Source: Falsiroseomonas stagni DSM 19981 (GTDB lineage Bacteria; Pseudomonadota; Alphaproteobacteria; Acetobacterales; Acetobacteraceae). From it: DNA of 64,000 nucleotides. The stretch's first letter is position 1; each line of letters begins with the position of its first letter. The position numbers and the translations under genes are program-made. Where the stretch lies: contig NZ_FOSQ01000010.1 of assembly GCF_900114315.1 (NCBI RefSeq), forward strand, positions 141,696 to 205,695, written 5' to 3'. Of the stretch, positions 1-8,311 are shown piece by piece. The notes beneath the pieces were generated by a model. It had not been told where the DNA came from and did no database searches. It was given only the letters and a program-made list of their open reading frames with translations.

Positions 1-768
<768 letters not shown>

Positions 769-799
769 CTTTCCTCAGGCTGCCGCGGTCTATGATGCG

Positions 800-831
800 A
801 AGGCGTCTCCGGTTGACCGGAGGCGCCTTTT
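800..831 (+). terminator. Rho-independent terminator after clpA
   Basis: A 13-bp stem (AAGGCGTCTCCGG / CCGGAGGCGCCTT) with one G-T wobble and a TTGA tetraloop is followed by a short T run. It lies 32 bases after the clpA stop and before the next Shine-Dalgarno sequence. Confidence 0.85.
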
Positions 832-852
832 GCCTGTCTGGGAGAGAGAGCC

Positions 853-1212
853 ATGACCACCGATACCCGCGTGACCGATTGGGACGAATACAGCGGCGCG
901 CTGCGCGAACGCGGCAAGGAGTTGGGGCAGATCCATCCCGAACTGATGAAAGGGTTCGGCGCGCTGAGCCGCGGGGCCTCCTCCACCAAGCATATCGATG
1001 CCAAGACGCGGGAGTTCATCGCCCTCGCCGTCGCCGTCACCACGCGCTGCCAGGGCTGCATCGACGCCCATGTCCGCAAGGCCAAGGCGCTGGGCGCGAC
1101 GAAGGAGGAGATTGCGGAGGCGCTGGGCGTCGCCGTGGCGCTGAACGCCGGCGCCGCGCTGACCTATTCGCTGCATGTGCTGGATGCGATGGACGGCGCC
1201 GGGCAGGGCTGA
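853..1212 (+). CDS. Carboxymuconolactone decarboxylase (CMD/AhpD-like) family protein
   Basis: A 119-residue all-alpha CMD-family protein. The CxxC redox motif (TRCQGCIDAHVRKA, about residues 73-86), with the following His, matches the AhpD-type peroxidase-reductase signature and the wider group of short CMD proteins. The family length is normal. The start is an ATG 8-12 bases after GGGAGAGAG. It stands alone behind the clpA terminator and just upstream of the MNT/HEPN pair. A function in thiol-dependent peroxide reduction is family inference; no partner such as ahpC is visible. Confidence 0.85.
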   Translation: MTTDTRVTDWDEYSGALRERGKELGQIHPELMKGFGALSRGASSTKHIDAKTREFIALAVAVTTRCQGCIDAHVRKAKALGATKEEIAEALGVAVALNAGAALTYSLHVLDAMDGAGQG

Positions 1213-1239
1213 CCGCCGATGTGATAGGGTGGCCCCGCC

Positions 1240-1566
1240 ATGCCGACCATCCAGGACATCGACCGGGCGGAGGCCGCCCACCTCGCCGCCGCCCGCACGC
1301 CGCTGATCGCGGCGCTGACGGCGGCGGCGCAGGGGAAGCCCTGGCACTACATCCTGTTCGGCTCGCTGGCCCGCGGTACAGCGCGGCGGGGGAGTGACGC
1401 GGACATCGCCATCGTGGGCGCCGGGCGGGACTGGGCGGAGGCCGAGAGCGCCGCCTGCGACGCCTGCCGGGCGCTGCGGCTGCGGGGGGATGTGATGCTG
1501 TGGGAGGATCTGGCCGACTTCATCCAGGAGGAGGCGCAGCGTGACGGAATCCCCTGTGGCGCCTGA
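1240..1566 (+). CDS. MNT-domain nucleotidyltransferase, putative MntA-type antitoxin
   Basis: A 108-residue minimal nucleotidyltransferase. The active-site signature GS-X10-D-X-D is intact: G41-S42, then D53 and D55, in GSLARG...GSDADIAIV. In HepT-MntA (type VII) systems the MNT protein adds AMP to a tyrosine of the HEPN toxin and so neutralises it. The next gene starts inside this one (26-base overlap) and carries the HEPN motif, so the two are translationally coupled. The pairing and both motifs are seen directly; the antitoxin role is inferred from the family. Other MNT-domain proteins are stand-alone transferases, but the HEPN neighbour argues against that. Confidence 0.8.
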   Translation: MPTIQDIDRAEAAHLAAARTPLIAALTAAAQGKPWHYILFGSLARGTARRGSDADIAIVGAGRDWAEAESAACDACRALRLRGDVMLWEDLADFIQEEAQRDGIPCGA

Positions 1567-2035
1567 CCCGCGTTGGACACCGATCCAGCGCCTCCGCGAT
1601 GCGGCTATCGACGATCTGAGCCTCGCCATCTCGCTCTGGGACGAGCATTCGGCGGCGGCCCCGGGGCGTGGCCGGCGCATCGAGGAGAAGGCGATCCAGA
1701 AATGCCTCCAGGACGCCTATGCCAGCATGGAGCAGGTCATGCTGCGCATGCTGGCCTATGCGGGCGATCCGAAACCGGTAGGCAGTAACTGGCATGAGGA
1801 CCTCCTGGTGATGGCGATCAACCCGTCCCGCGGGCGCCCCGCCTTTGCGCGTCATCTCCATGCCGAGTTGGATGAATTGAGGCGGTTCCGGCACGTGGCG
1901 GTGCATGGCTATATCGGCTTCAAGTTGATCCGCGCCGCCCCGGCCGTGGAGGCCGCGCGCCGCCTGCTGGCCGAACTCCCCGCGGCCTTCGATGCCTTCG
2001 GCCGAGACTTCGGCCTGCTGCCGCCCTCAACCTGA
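1541..2035 (+). CDS. HEPN-domain protein, putative HepT-type RNase toxin
   Basis: A 164-residue mostly helical protein starting at GTG, with a very strong AGGAGGAGG ribosome-binding site 6 bases upstream inside the MNT gene. Residues R117, H122 and Y124 form RHVAVHGY, the R-X4-H-X-Y motif of HEPN ribonucleases; in HepT toxins the Tyr is the residue AMPylated by the MNT antitoxin. It is somewhat longer than typical HepT (about 130-140 residues), with extra residues at the N-terminus. Function as an RNase toxin is inference from the motif and the overlapping MNT partner. It converges on the minus-strand esterase gene, and the two coding ends overlap by 9 bases. Confidence 0.78.
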   Translation: MTESPVAPDPRWTPIQRLRDAAIDDLSLAISLWDEHSAAAPGRGRRIEEKAIQKCLQDAYASMEQVMLRMLAYAGDPKPVGSNWHEDLLVMAINPSRGRPAFARHLHAELDELRRFRHVAVHGYIGFKLIRAAPAVEAARRLLAELPAAFDAFGRDFGLLPPST

Positions 2036-2863
2036 CGGCTGAAGAAACCCCACCACCGTCTCGAACACCGGCGCCTTCGCAAGGCCCAGCGCGCGCACCG
2101 GCGCCGCCATGGCGGACAGCACGCCCACATGCTCCACGCCCGGGTAGACGAGCAGCGTCACCGGCCGCCCGGCAGCGCGCAGGTCGCGCGCCAGGTCCAC
2201 CGCGTGGAACGGCCCCACCACCCGGTCATCCGCCCCATGCAGCAGCAGCATCGGCGGCGCGCCGGCCAGGTCCTCCGGCCGCGACACCGCCGCGATCCGG
2301 CCGCCGGGGGCATGGGCAAAGATGCTGATCGTGGGTTCCTCATCCGGCTGCCAGGCGATGGGGGCGGCCAGCAGCACGCCGCCGGCCAGCGCGTCCCGCG
2401 TTGCCCCCGCGGCATCCAACCAGCGCGGGTCCAGCGCGAGCGCAGCCGCGATGAAGCCGCCGGCGGAGTGGCCCATGACGAAGATCGGCCGGTCCGGCAT
2501 CTCGCCACGCAGCCAGGCGACGGCGCGCGCGCCATCCTCCACGAAATGCGGCCAGCGCCCGGCGGGCCACAGCCGGTAATCCGGCACCGCCACCGCGATA
2601 CCCTGGGCCGCCAAGGTCCGGGCGAGAAAACCGTAGTCACCCCGCCCGCCACTGGTCCAGCCGCCGCCATGGAAGAAGACCACCAGCGGGGTCCGCGCCG
2701 TCACCGTCGCGGGCAGCACCAGGTCCAGCCGTTGGCGGGGCAGGGGGCCATAGGCCAGGCCCTCCCGCGTCACCGCACCGCCGCGCGGCGTCAGCGCCCC
2801 CGCGATCCGCGCCGGCGAACAGGCGGCGGCCAGCAGCGGCAGGGCGAGCAGCGCGCGCCTCAG
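2027..2863 (-). CDS. Alpha/beta-hydrolase lipoprotein (carboxylesterase/BD-FAE-like), probable CTG start
   Basis: A 278-residue alpha/beta hydrolase with a lipoprotein signal: MRRALLALPLLAAAC puts the lipobox Cys at residue 15. Catalytic features are the oxyanion HGGG (65-68), nucleophile elbow GHSAG (Ser133), an acid Asp in HGADD (212/213) and His245. The open frame extends upstream, but only a CTG whose TG overlaps the TGA of the PPK2 gene (sequence CTGA) combines a signal peptide with a ribosome-binding site (AGAGGA, 9-base spacing). This looks like an ATGA-type coupled start using CTG. The likely role is hydrolysis of short acyl esters at the cell envelope; the substrate is unknown. Confidence 0.8.
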   Translation of the reverse strand: MRRALLALPLLAAACSPARIAGALTPRGGAVTREGLAYGPLPRQRLDLVLPATVTARTPLVVFFHGGGWTSGGRGDYGFLARTLAAQGIAVAVPDYRLWPAGRWPHFVEDGARAVAWLRGEMPDRPIFVMGHSAGGFIAAALALDPRWLDAAGATRDALAGGVLLAAPIAWQPDEEPTISIFAHAPGGRIAAVSRPEDLAGAPPMLLLHGADDRVVGPFHAVDLARDLRAAGRPVTLLVYPGVEHVGVLSAMAAPVRALGLAKAPVFETVVGFLQPSG

Positions 2864-3738
2864 GGGCCGAGGTCCTCTCGCGCCTGGGCCAGGGCGGCGC
2901 GCTGCGCGTCGCTCACCACGGGGTAGTGCAGGCCGAGCCCCTCCATCGCCCGCCCGATGGCGGCGACGACGACCAGGCGTGTGAACCACTTCCGGTCCGC
3001 CGGCACCACGTACCACGGCGCCTCCTTCGTCGCGGTGGCGCGGATCGCCTGCTGGTAGGCGTCCTGGTAGGCGTCCCAGTGCTGGCGTTCCTGGACGTCG
3101 GCGGCGCTGAACTTCCAGTTCTTCTCCGGCTCCTCGATGCGGGACAGGAAGCGGCGCTTCTGCTCCTCCGGGCTCACATGCAGGAAGAACTTCAGCACCA
3201 CCGTGCCCTGCCGGCCGAGGTACCGCTCATAGGCCGCGATATCCTCCAGCCGCTGGTCCCAGATCTTCTTGCCGACCAGGCGGGGCGGCAGCTTCTGGTG
3301 CTCCAGGATCGTGGGGTGGACCCGCGCCACCAGCACTTCCTCGTACCAGCTGCGGTTATGGATGCCGATCTGGCCGCGGGACGGCAGGGCGATGGAATGG
3401 CGCCACAGGAAATCATGGTCCAGCTCCGTCGAGGTCGGCGCCTTGAAGGACACGACATGGCATCCCTGCGGGTTCACGCCGGAAAAGACGTGCTTGATCG
3501 CGCCATCCTTCCCCGCCGCATCCATCGCCTGGAAGATGCACAGCACGGACCAGCGATCCTGCGCGTAGAGCATGTCCTGGTGGGCGGAGAGGGCATCCAC
3601 CCCCTCCTTCAGCAGCGCGGAGGCTTCCTCCTTCTTCAGGTCGAGGCCGCCGGTATCGGCGGGGTCGAAATCCTTCAGGCGGAACTTGCCGCCTTCGACC
3701 CGGTAGCGGGACAGCAGCTTCTCGATCCGCTTTTCCAA
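2860..3738 (-). CDS. PPK2-family polyphosphate:nucleotide phosphotransferase
   Basis: A 292-residue polyphosphate kinase 2 family protein, which moves phosphate between polyphosphate and nucleoside mono- or diphosphates in the cytoplasm. The Walker A-like segment FQAMDAAGKDGAIKHVF (about 69-85) and the lid/Walker B segment HNRSWYEEVLV (127-137) are intact. The N-terminal lead (MEKRIEKLLSRYRVEGGKF) and overall length fit the single-domain 'PPK2 family polyphosphate:nucleotide phosphotransferase' group. The last codon overlaps the start of the lipoprotein esterase, and an MFS gene lies 16 bases upstream, so the three may be co-transcribed. Nucleotide preference cannot be read from the sequence. 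Confidence 0.92.
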   Translation of the reverse strand: MEKRIEKLLSRYRVEGGKFRLKDFDPADTGGLDLKKEEASALLKEGVDALSAHQDMLYAQDRWSVLCIFQAMDAAGKDGAIKHVFSGVNPQGCHVVSFKAPTSTELDHDFLWRHSIALPSRGQIGIHNRSWYEEVLVARVHPTILEHQKLPPRLVGKKIWDQRLEDIAAYERYLGRQGTVVLKFFLHVSPEEQKRRFLSRIEEPEKNWKFSAADVQERQHWDAYQDAYQQAIRATATKEAPWYVVPADRKWFTRLVVVAAIGRAMEGLGLHYPVVSDAQRAALAQAREDLGP

Positions 3739-3754
3739 TCGCGTGTCTCCCGTC

Positions 3755-4990
3755 TCAGCCGCGTCGCCCGGGCGTCAGCATCCACAGCATCGTCAGCACC
3801 TGCAGCGCCACCGTCATGCCGAGTGCCCAGCCGTAACCGGCGGGGTCCCAGCCGCCGGTCGCAACGCGCGGCCAGAGGTCCAGGATCCATCCGATGGCAT
3901 TCTGCAACAGGAAGACCAGGCCGAGCATCGACGCATTGATGGCGGTGGCGACCCGCCCCGCCAGTTCCGGCCCGAAGCGCTGCCCGATGGCGGCATAGCC
4001 GGAAGGCCCGGCGGAGGCCGCGAGCGCGAAGGTGAACCACAGCACGCCCAGCGTCACGGGGTCGCGCCAGGGCAGGAAGATCAGCAGCAGCTGCACCACG
4101 GCGATGATGCCCATGGCCACCAGCGGCACCAGCATCGGCCCCGCGCCGCGCCGTTGCAGGAAGGACGCCGCCTGGCCGGTGCCGGCGCTGCCCACCATCA
4201 GCCCCGCCGAATAGGCCAGCAGCAGCAGCGCCCGCGCAGCGTCATCCATCAGCGCCACGTCCCGGAGCCATGGCCCCGCCCAGAGGCCCTGATAGGTGAA
4301 GTTCAGCGCCGACAGCAGCGCGATGGCGGGGGCGAAGCGCAGGAAGGCGGGGTGGGCGAAGATCTTGCCGAATTCCGCGATCTCCCGCCCGAAGGACCGG
4401 CGCGGCGGCGGCGCGGCGCCCGGCGCGTGATCGGGCCCCCCGTCTGGCACGCTGGTCCAGATCCAGCCCGCGACGCAGACCGTCAGCAGCGACAGCACCA
4501 CGAAGACGCCGCGCCAGCCGATCTCCGGCACCAGCAGCGCGACCGGGACGGTGGCGGCGACGCTGCCGCAGGAGCCGACGAAGATGCCGAGCCCGGTCAT
4601 CCCCGCCACCCGGTCCTTCGGGTACCATTGCGTGTTGATCTTCAGCATGGCGATCAGCCCGGCCGAGACGCCAAGCCCCGTCACTGCCCGCCCCACCGCC
4701 AGCCAGGCCGGGCCCGGCGCCACCGCGCAGATCACGAAGCCCAGCGCCGCGATGATGCCCAGCACCGTCTGAACGCGCCGCGATCCCCAGAGGTCGATCG
4801 CCAGCCCCACCGGCAATTGCGCCAGCCCGTATCCCGCGAAGAACACCGCGGCCAGCAGGCCGAGTTCACTGGCGCTCAGGCCGAATTCCAGCGCCAGCAG
4901 CGGCCCGACCACCGCGATCATGGTCCGCGAGGCCTGGTTGACGAAGTTGAGCCCGGCGAGCGGGAGGGTAAGCCGGGCAAACTGGCGCAT
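3755..4990 (-). CDS. MFS transporter
   Basis: A 411-residue major facilitator with about twelve hydrophobic segments. A GLAIDLWGSRRV loop after TM2 matches the MFS A-motif position. A cytoplasmic linker with charged, Pro-rich sequence (DHAPGAAPPPRRSFGRE, around 190-210) separates the two six-helix halves. The substrate is not recognisable; proteins with this N-terminus are usually annotated as nitrate/organic-anion or sugar-phosphate-like MFS carriers. It lies just upstream of ppk2 in the same direction (16 bases apart), possibly the first gene of that small operon. Confidence 0.88.
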   Translation of the reverse strand: MRQFARLTLPLAGLNFVNQASRTMIAVVGPLLALEFGLSASELGLLAAVFFAGYGLAQLPVGLAIDLWGSRRVQTVLGIIAALGFVICAVAPGPAWLAVGRAVTGLGVSAGLIAMLKINTQWYPKDRVAGMTGLGIFVGSCGSVAATVPVALLVPEIGWRGVFVVLSLLTVCVAGWIWTSVPDGGPDHAPGAAPPPRRSFGREIAEFGKIFAHPAFLRFAPAIALLSALNFTYQGLWAGPWLRDVALMDDAARALLLLAYSAGLMVGSAGTGQAASFLQRRGAGPMLVPLVAMGIIAVVQLLLIFLPWRDPVTLGVLWFTFALAASAGPSGYAAIGQRFGPELAGRVATAINASMLGLVFLLQNAIGWILDLWPRVATGGWDPAGYGWALGMTVALQVLTMLWMLTPGRRG

Positions 4991-5017
4991 GCGGCGATGG
5001 TGGCACGGCTTGCGCCG

Positions 5018-5899
5018 CTACGGCAGCCGCATCCGGATGGAGACGGGACAATGATCGGACAGGCGATCGCGGTAGCTGCGATCGCGCTCGGCATAGGTCA
5101 GGACCGACAGGCTGCGCGGCACCGCCCATTCCCGGGCGGGGCCGCCCAGCAGCAGGTGGCTGATGAAGGGGCGCCCGCCCCTCGAATCCGCCCAGCAGGG
5201 GGATGACAGGCCCTCGGTCGGCCGCGCCACCGGCGCCGCTTCCTCGATGATGCGGAGGAAGTCGTCGCCCGCGCCCATGCGCCGGTTGAAGTCGCCGAGG
5301 ATGGCGAAGGCCATGCCCTCCCGCCGCCGTGCCTCCGCCCATTGGGCGATGATCTCGGCCTGGCGCTGCAGCCCCTGGCAATCGCGGGAGGCCCCGGCGC
5401 CGAAGGGATCCTCCCGGCATCCGGCATCGAGATGGACCGACAGCAGCCGCAGGCGCGCGCCGTTCGGCGCCTCCACGATGATGTCCGCGCCGCGCCGCAG
5501 GCTGCGCCGCAGGCTGCGCCGCGCCCCGGCGCGAAGGTCGAGCGCCGCCAGGTCGCGCTGCGGGATCATGCGCAGCGTGCGGCGCACCGCGAAGCCCGGG
5601 CGCTGGACGTCATCCTCATCCGTCAGATGGATGGCGTAGGTGGCGGGGTCGAAGACCCGCGCGGCGGCCTGTTCGCCATCGATCTCCTGCAACGCGATCA
5701 CATCGGCTGCCAGGCGCTGGGCGTAGCCGCGCAGCAGGGTCCAGTCGCCCGGCTCCCGCGCGCGGATGTCGCGCGGCAGGTCGGGGTGGCCGGCGGGCTT
5801 CAGCGTCAGCCAGGCGATGTTCCAGGTGGCGAGCTTGATCTCCGTCTGCGCCGCGGCGGGGGGGGCGAGGAAGAGGAGCAGGGTCAGCAGGATGCGCAT
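5018..5899 (-). CDS. Secreted endonuclease/exonuclease/phosphatase-family protein
   Basis: A 293-residue EEP-fold protein with a signal peptide (cleavage near AAA-QT, residues 17-19), so probably periplasmic. Metal and catalytic residues are present: N27 in ATWN, E72 in ALQEI, H157 in SVHLD, D203/N205 in GDFN, and D282-H283 in the C-terminal SDHCPV. These are the DNase I/sphingomyelinase-like signatures; whether the substrate is nucleic acid, lipid or sugar phosphate cannot be told. A 12-bp tandem duplication near 5493-5516 encodes SLRRSLRR, a basic patch around residues 129-136. It lies 8 bases downstream of the DUF2075 gene and is probably co-transcribed with it. Confidence 0.85.
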   Translation of the reverse strand: MRILLTLLLFLAPPAAAQTEIKLATWNIAWLTLKPAGHPDLPRDIRAREPGDWTLLRGYAQRLAADVIALQEIDGEQAAARVFDPATYAIHLTDEDDVQRPGFAVRRTLRMIPQRDLAALDLRAGARRSLRRSLRRGADIIVEAPNGARLRLLSVHLDAGCREDPFGAGASRDCQGLQRQAEIIAQWAEARRREGMAFAILGDFNRRMGAGDDFLRIIEEAAPVARPTEGLSSPCWADSRGGRPFISHLLLGGPAREWAVPRSLSVLTYAERDRSYRDRLSDHCPVSIRMRLP

Positions 5900-5907
5900 G
5901 GCGCGCG

Positions 5908-7908
5908 CTATAGCAGCAGGACGGGGGCTTCGTCCTGCACGGGCGCGGGGGCGGCCAGCGGTCGGGCGCCGCAGGCTTCGAGGAAAGCGGCGATGCCATC
6001 GTAGGTCGCGGCATCGCGGGTGGGGTCGTGGAAGGGCGTGGCGGCCACGCTGCCGCGGGGTACCCAGATCACCGTCTCGTACCGCGCGCGGGTCAGCAGC
6101 ACGCGGTAGGTGTTGCGGACGAAGTCGAATTCCTTGAGGTCCCGCTGCCAGGCCGCGCCGATGAAGCGCCTTGCCTGCCAGCCGGCCTCGCCACGGATGA
6201 AGTCACCACCCCAGGCGAGGCCCGCCACATCCAGCTCCAGCCCCTGGCAGTCATACTCCGTGGCGATCGTCTCCAGCGCGTCGGAGGCGCGGATGTCCGG
6301 CCAGCGGCGCAGGAACCAATCCGCCACATCCTCCACCTGCACGCCAAGGCCCTCCGCCCGCAGCCGCTTGGCACCCGCGGCGGCGAGAAGCCCCGCACGG
6401 CGCTGCCCGCGCGCCAGGCGGCGCAGTTCGCCCCGCATCGCATCCAGGTCCCGCGTGATGAGGAAGGGCAGGGCGGCGCAGCCCGCGGCGATGTCCCGCG
6501 CCTCCGCCACCGCATTGCGAAGCACGGCGTCCACCCAGGCGGCGCCGGCGCTTTCCCGCACGCTGCGGATCGGCGTCGCGAGGTCGAGCGCCGGGTCGAT
6601 GCGCAGCCAGGGCGCGCCGGGGTCGGCCAGGCGCTGGGCGGGTTCCGCCGCCTGCACGGCGCGCGGCGCGGCAACGGCGCGCCAGCGCGGATCGGCGGCG
6701 ATCACGCGGCCCCATTCGGACAGCCCGGCCTCCCCGGTGTTGATCTCCTGCCCATTGCCGATCAGCGCGACGATCACCGCCCAGCCGGCATGGCGGCCCA
6801 TGATGTCGAGGGTGTGGGCGGGCTCGCTCATCGTGAGCGTCGAGGGCTTGTTGCGCGTGCCCAGCACGGCCTTGGCCTCATCCCAGGCGCGCTGCGCTTC
6901 GTCGAAGACGATCAGGCGTTCGGGCGGCGGCGCCATCAGGCCGGGCCTGGCATTGTCCTCCAGGAAGCGATGTACGTTCTGCAGCGCGGCCTTCACGCGG
7001 CGCTCGGCTTCCGGCCGCTTGCAGTCGCCACGCGCCACCGCATCCCGCGCCAGGGCGGCGCGCAGCACCGTGACCAGCGGCGCATTGCCGGTCAGGAAGG
7101 CGGCGCCATCCATCCGCGCCTCGCCGAAGATGGCGTTGAGGCCGCACAGCGTCTTGCCCGCGCCGGGGCTGCCGGTGACGAAGACGACGATCTTCGCGGC
7201 ATCCCGCTGCGCCAGCGCCACCGCGTCGCGGATCGCCTGCGCGGTGCGCGTCAGGTTGGCGGCGTCCGCCCGCGCCGTCGCGATCTCCCGCACCCCATTG
7301 CGGGCATAGAGCAGCGTCGCCGCCTCCACGATGGTCGGCACGGGGCGGTAGGGGGCGTCGAGCCAGGCCGCGCCATCCAGGGGCGTGGCGGGTTCCGGTG
7401 CAGTGGACTGCACCCAGCGCAAGGCGGCGCCGAGGCCACCGCTGCCGCAGGCGATGGGCTGCGTCACGCCATGCCAGATCAGCGGTGGCTGGACGGGCGG
7501 GGCGAAGCCGCCGGTGCCCGCCACCAGCACCGGCAGGATGGGATGGCTGCGGCTGCCGGCGTGGAAGTCGCGCAGATCCAGCGCGTAATCCTCGGCCTCT
7601 GCCAGGGTCGCACTGGACGCGGCGGCGGTCTTGAACTCCATCGCGATGATCGCGCGGTCCGTCAGCACCACGGCGTCGATGCGCTTTTCCAGGCGCAGCA
7701 GGTCGTATTCCAGCGCGATGGTCCAGGCTTGGCCGCCCGCCTCCGCGATCGCCACGGCCAGGGCATGGAGCTGCTGCTGCCAGGCGTAGTCCTGGTCCAC
7801 GCTGCCGGCGTAGCCGCGGGATTGCTGGGCGGCGGCCAGGCGCCCGATCGTGTCGCGCGGGTCCCGCGCCAGAAGCTCCGCCCCCGTGCAGGCGAACCAA
7901 GCCCTCAA
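5908..7908 (-). CDS. PD-(D/E)XK-like nuclease fused to DUF2075 (SLFN-g3) helicase
   Basis: A 666-residue protein with two parts. Residues about 60-100 hold a restriction-nuclease-like core: D78 in RIDAV, then E91-x-K93 in AMEFK. Residues about 235-620 form a superfamily 1-type helicase: Walker A GSPGAGKT (246-253), DEAQ Walker B (336-339), IGNGQEIN (motif III-like, 383-390), a motif V-like TEYDCQGLELD (550-560), and motif VI-like NTYRVLLTRAR (599-609). This is the architecture of Pfam DUF2075/SLFN-g3 helicases. The start is TTG, one base after the stop of the DUF350 gene, and the upstream frame is closed by a stop four codons before it. A role in nucleic-acid surveillance or phage defence is inference. 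Confidence 0.85.
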   Translation of the reverse strand: MRAWFACTGAELLARDPRDTIGRLAAAQQSRGYAGSVDQDYAWQQQLHALAVAIAEAGGQAWTIALEYDLLRLEKRIDAVVLTDRAIIAMEFKTAAASSATLAEAEDYALDLRDFHAGSRSHPILPVLVAGTGGFAPPVQPPLIWHGVTQPIACGSGGLGAALRWVQSTAPEPATPLDGAAWLDAPYRPVPTIVEAATLLYARNGVREIATARADAANLTRTAQAIRDAVALAQRDAAKIVVFVTGSPGAGKTLCGLNAIFGEARMDGAAFLTGNAPLVTVLRAALARDAVARGDCKRPEAERRVKAALQNVHRFLEDNARPGLMAPPPERLIVFDEAQRAWDEAKAVLGTRNKPSTLTMSEPAHTLDIMGRHAGWAVIVALIGNGQEINTGEAGLSEWGRVIAADPRWRAVAAPRAVQAAEPAQRLADPGAPWLRIDPALDLATPIRSVRESAGAAWVDAVLRNAVAEARDIAAGCAALPFLITRDLDAMRGELRRLARGQRRAGLLAAAGAKRLRAEGLGVQVEDVADWFLRRWPDIRASDALETIATEYDCQGLELDVAGLAWGGDFIRGEAGWQARRFIGAAWQRDLKEFDFVRNTYRVLLTRARYETVIWVPRGSVAATPFHDPTRDAATYDGIAAFLEACGARPLAAPAPVQDEAPVLLL

Positions 7909-7909
7909 G

Positions 7910-8311
7910 CTACGTGCTCAAGCACGCCGCGTTCAGCATCCCGACCGCGATGGCCACCGCCGCCTTCAGCACGGATCCGGCACGCCCCCCCTTTTCCATC
8001 GACTCGCGCCAGCCGCTGCCCAGCAGCCGGGCGGCGACGAAGAAGGCCAGCGTCTGTACCACCAGCGCCACCACCGCCCAGACCGCGGCATCCAGGATGT
8101 TCACGCTATGCGCGAAGGCGCTGGCGATGGGGAGGGCGAAGCCGATCATGGCGCCAGCGAAGCCGATGGCCGCGCCCTCATTCCCCGCGCGGATCAGCGC
8201 CAGTTCGGCATGGGGCGTCACGCGCAGATAGACCGCCATCGCCCCCGACAGCAGCGCGATGCCGACGATGAAGTAGATCAGGAAGCCGGGCAGGGTGGCG
8301 AGGCTGGTCAC
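7910..8311 (-). CDS. DUF350 membrane protein (YjfL-like)
   Basis: A 133-residue protein with four predicted transmembrane helices (about 9-29, 49-70, 76-97 and 110-130), a DUF350 family layout. It starts at GTG in a GTGA overlap with the stop of the YjfC-type gene, so translation is coupled. DUF350 proteins co-occur with glutathionylspermidine-synthase-like ATP-grasp enzymes, as in the E. coli yjf and ygi loci; that context is reproduced here. The biochemical function is unknown in the family. Confidence 0.85.
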   Translation of the reverse strand: MTSLATLPGFLIYFIVGIALLSGAMAVYLRVTPHAELALIRAGNEGAAIGFAGAMIGFALPIASAFAHSVNILDAAVWAVVALVVQTLAFFVAARLLGSGWRESMEKGGRAGSVLKAAVAIAVGMLNAACLST

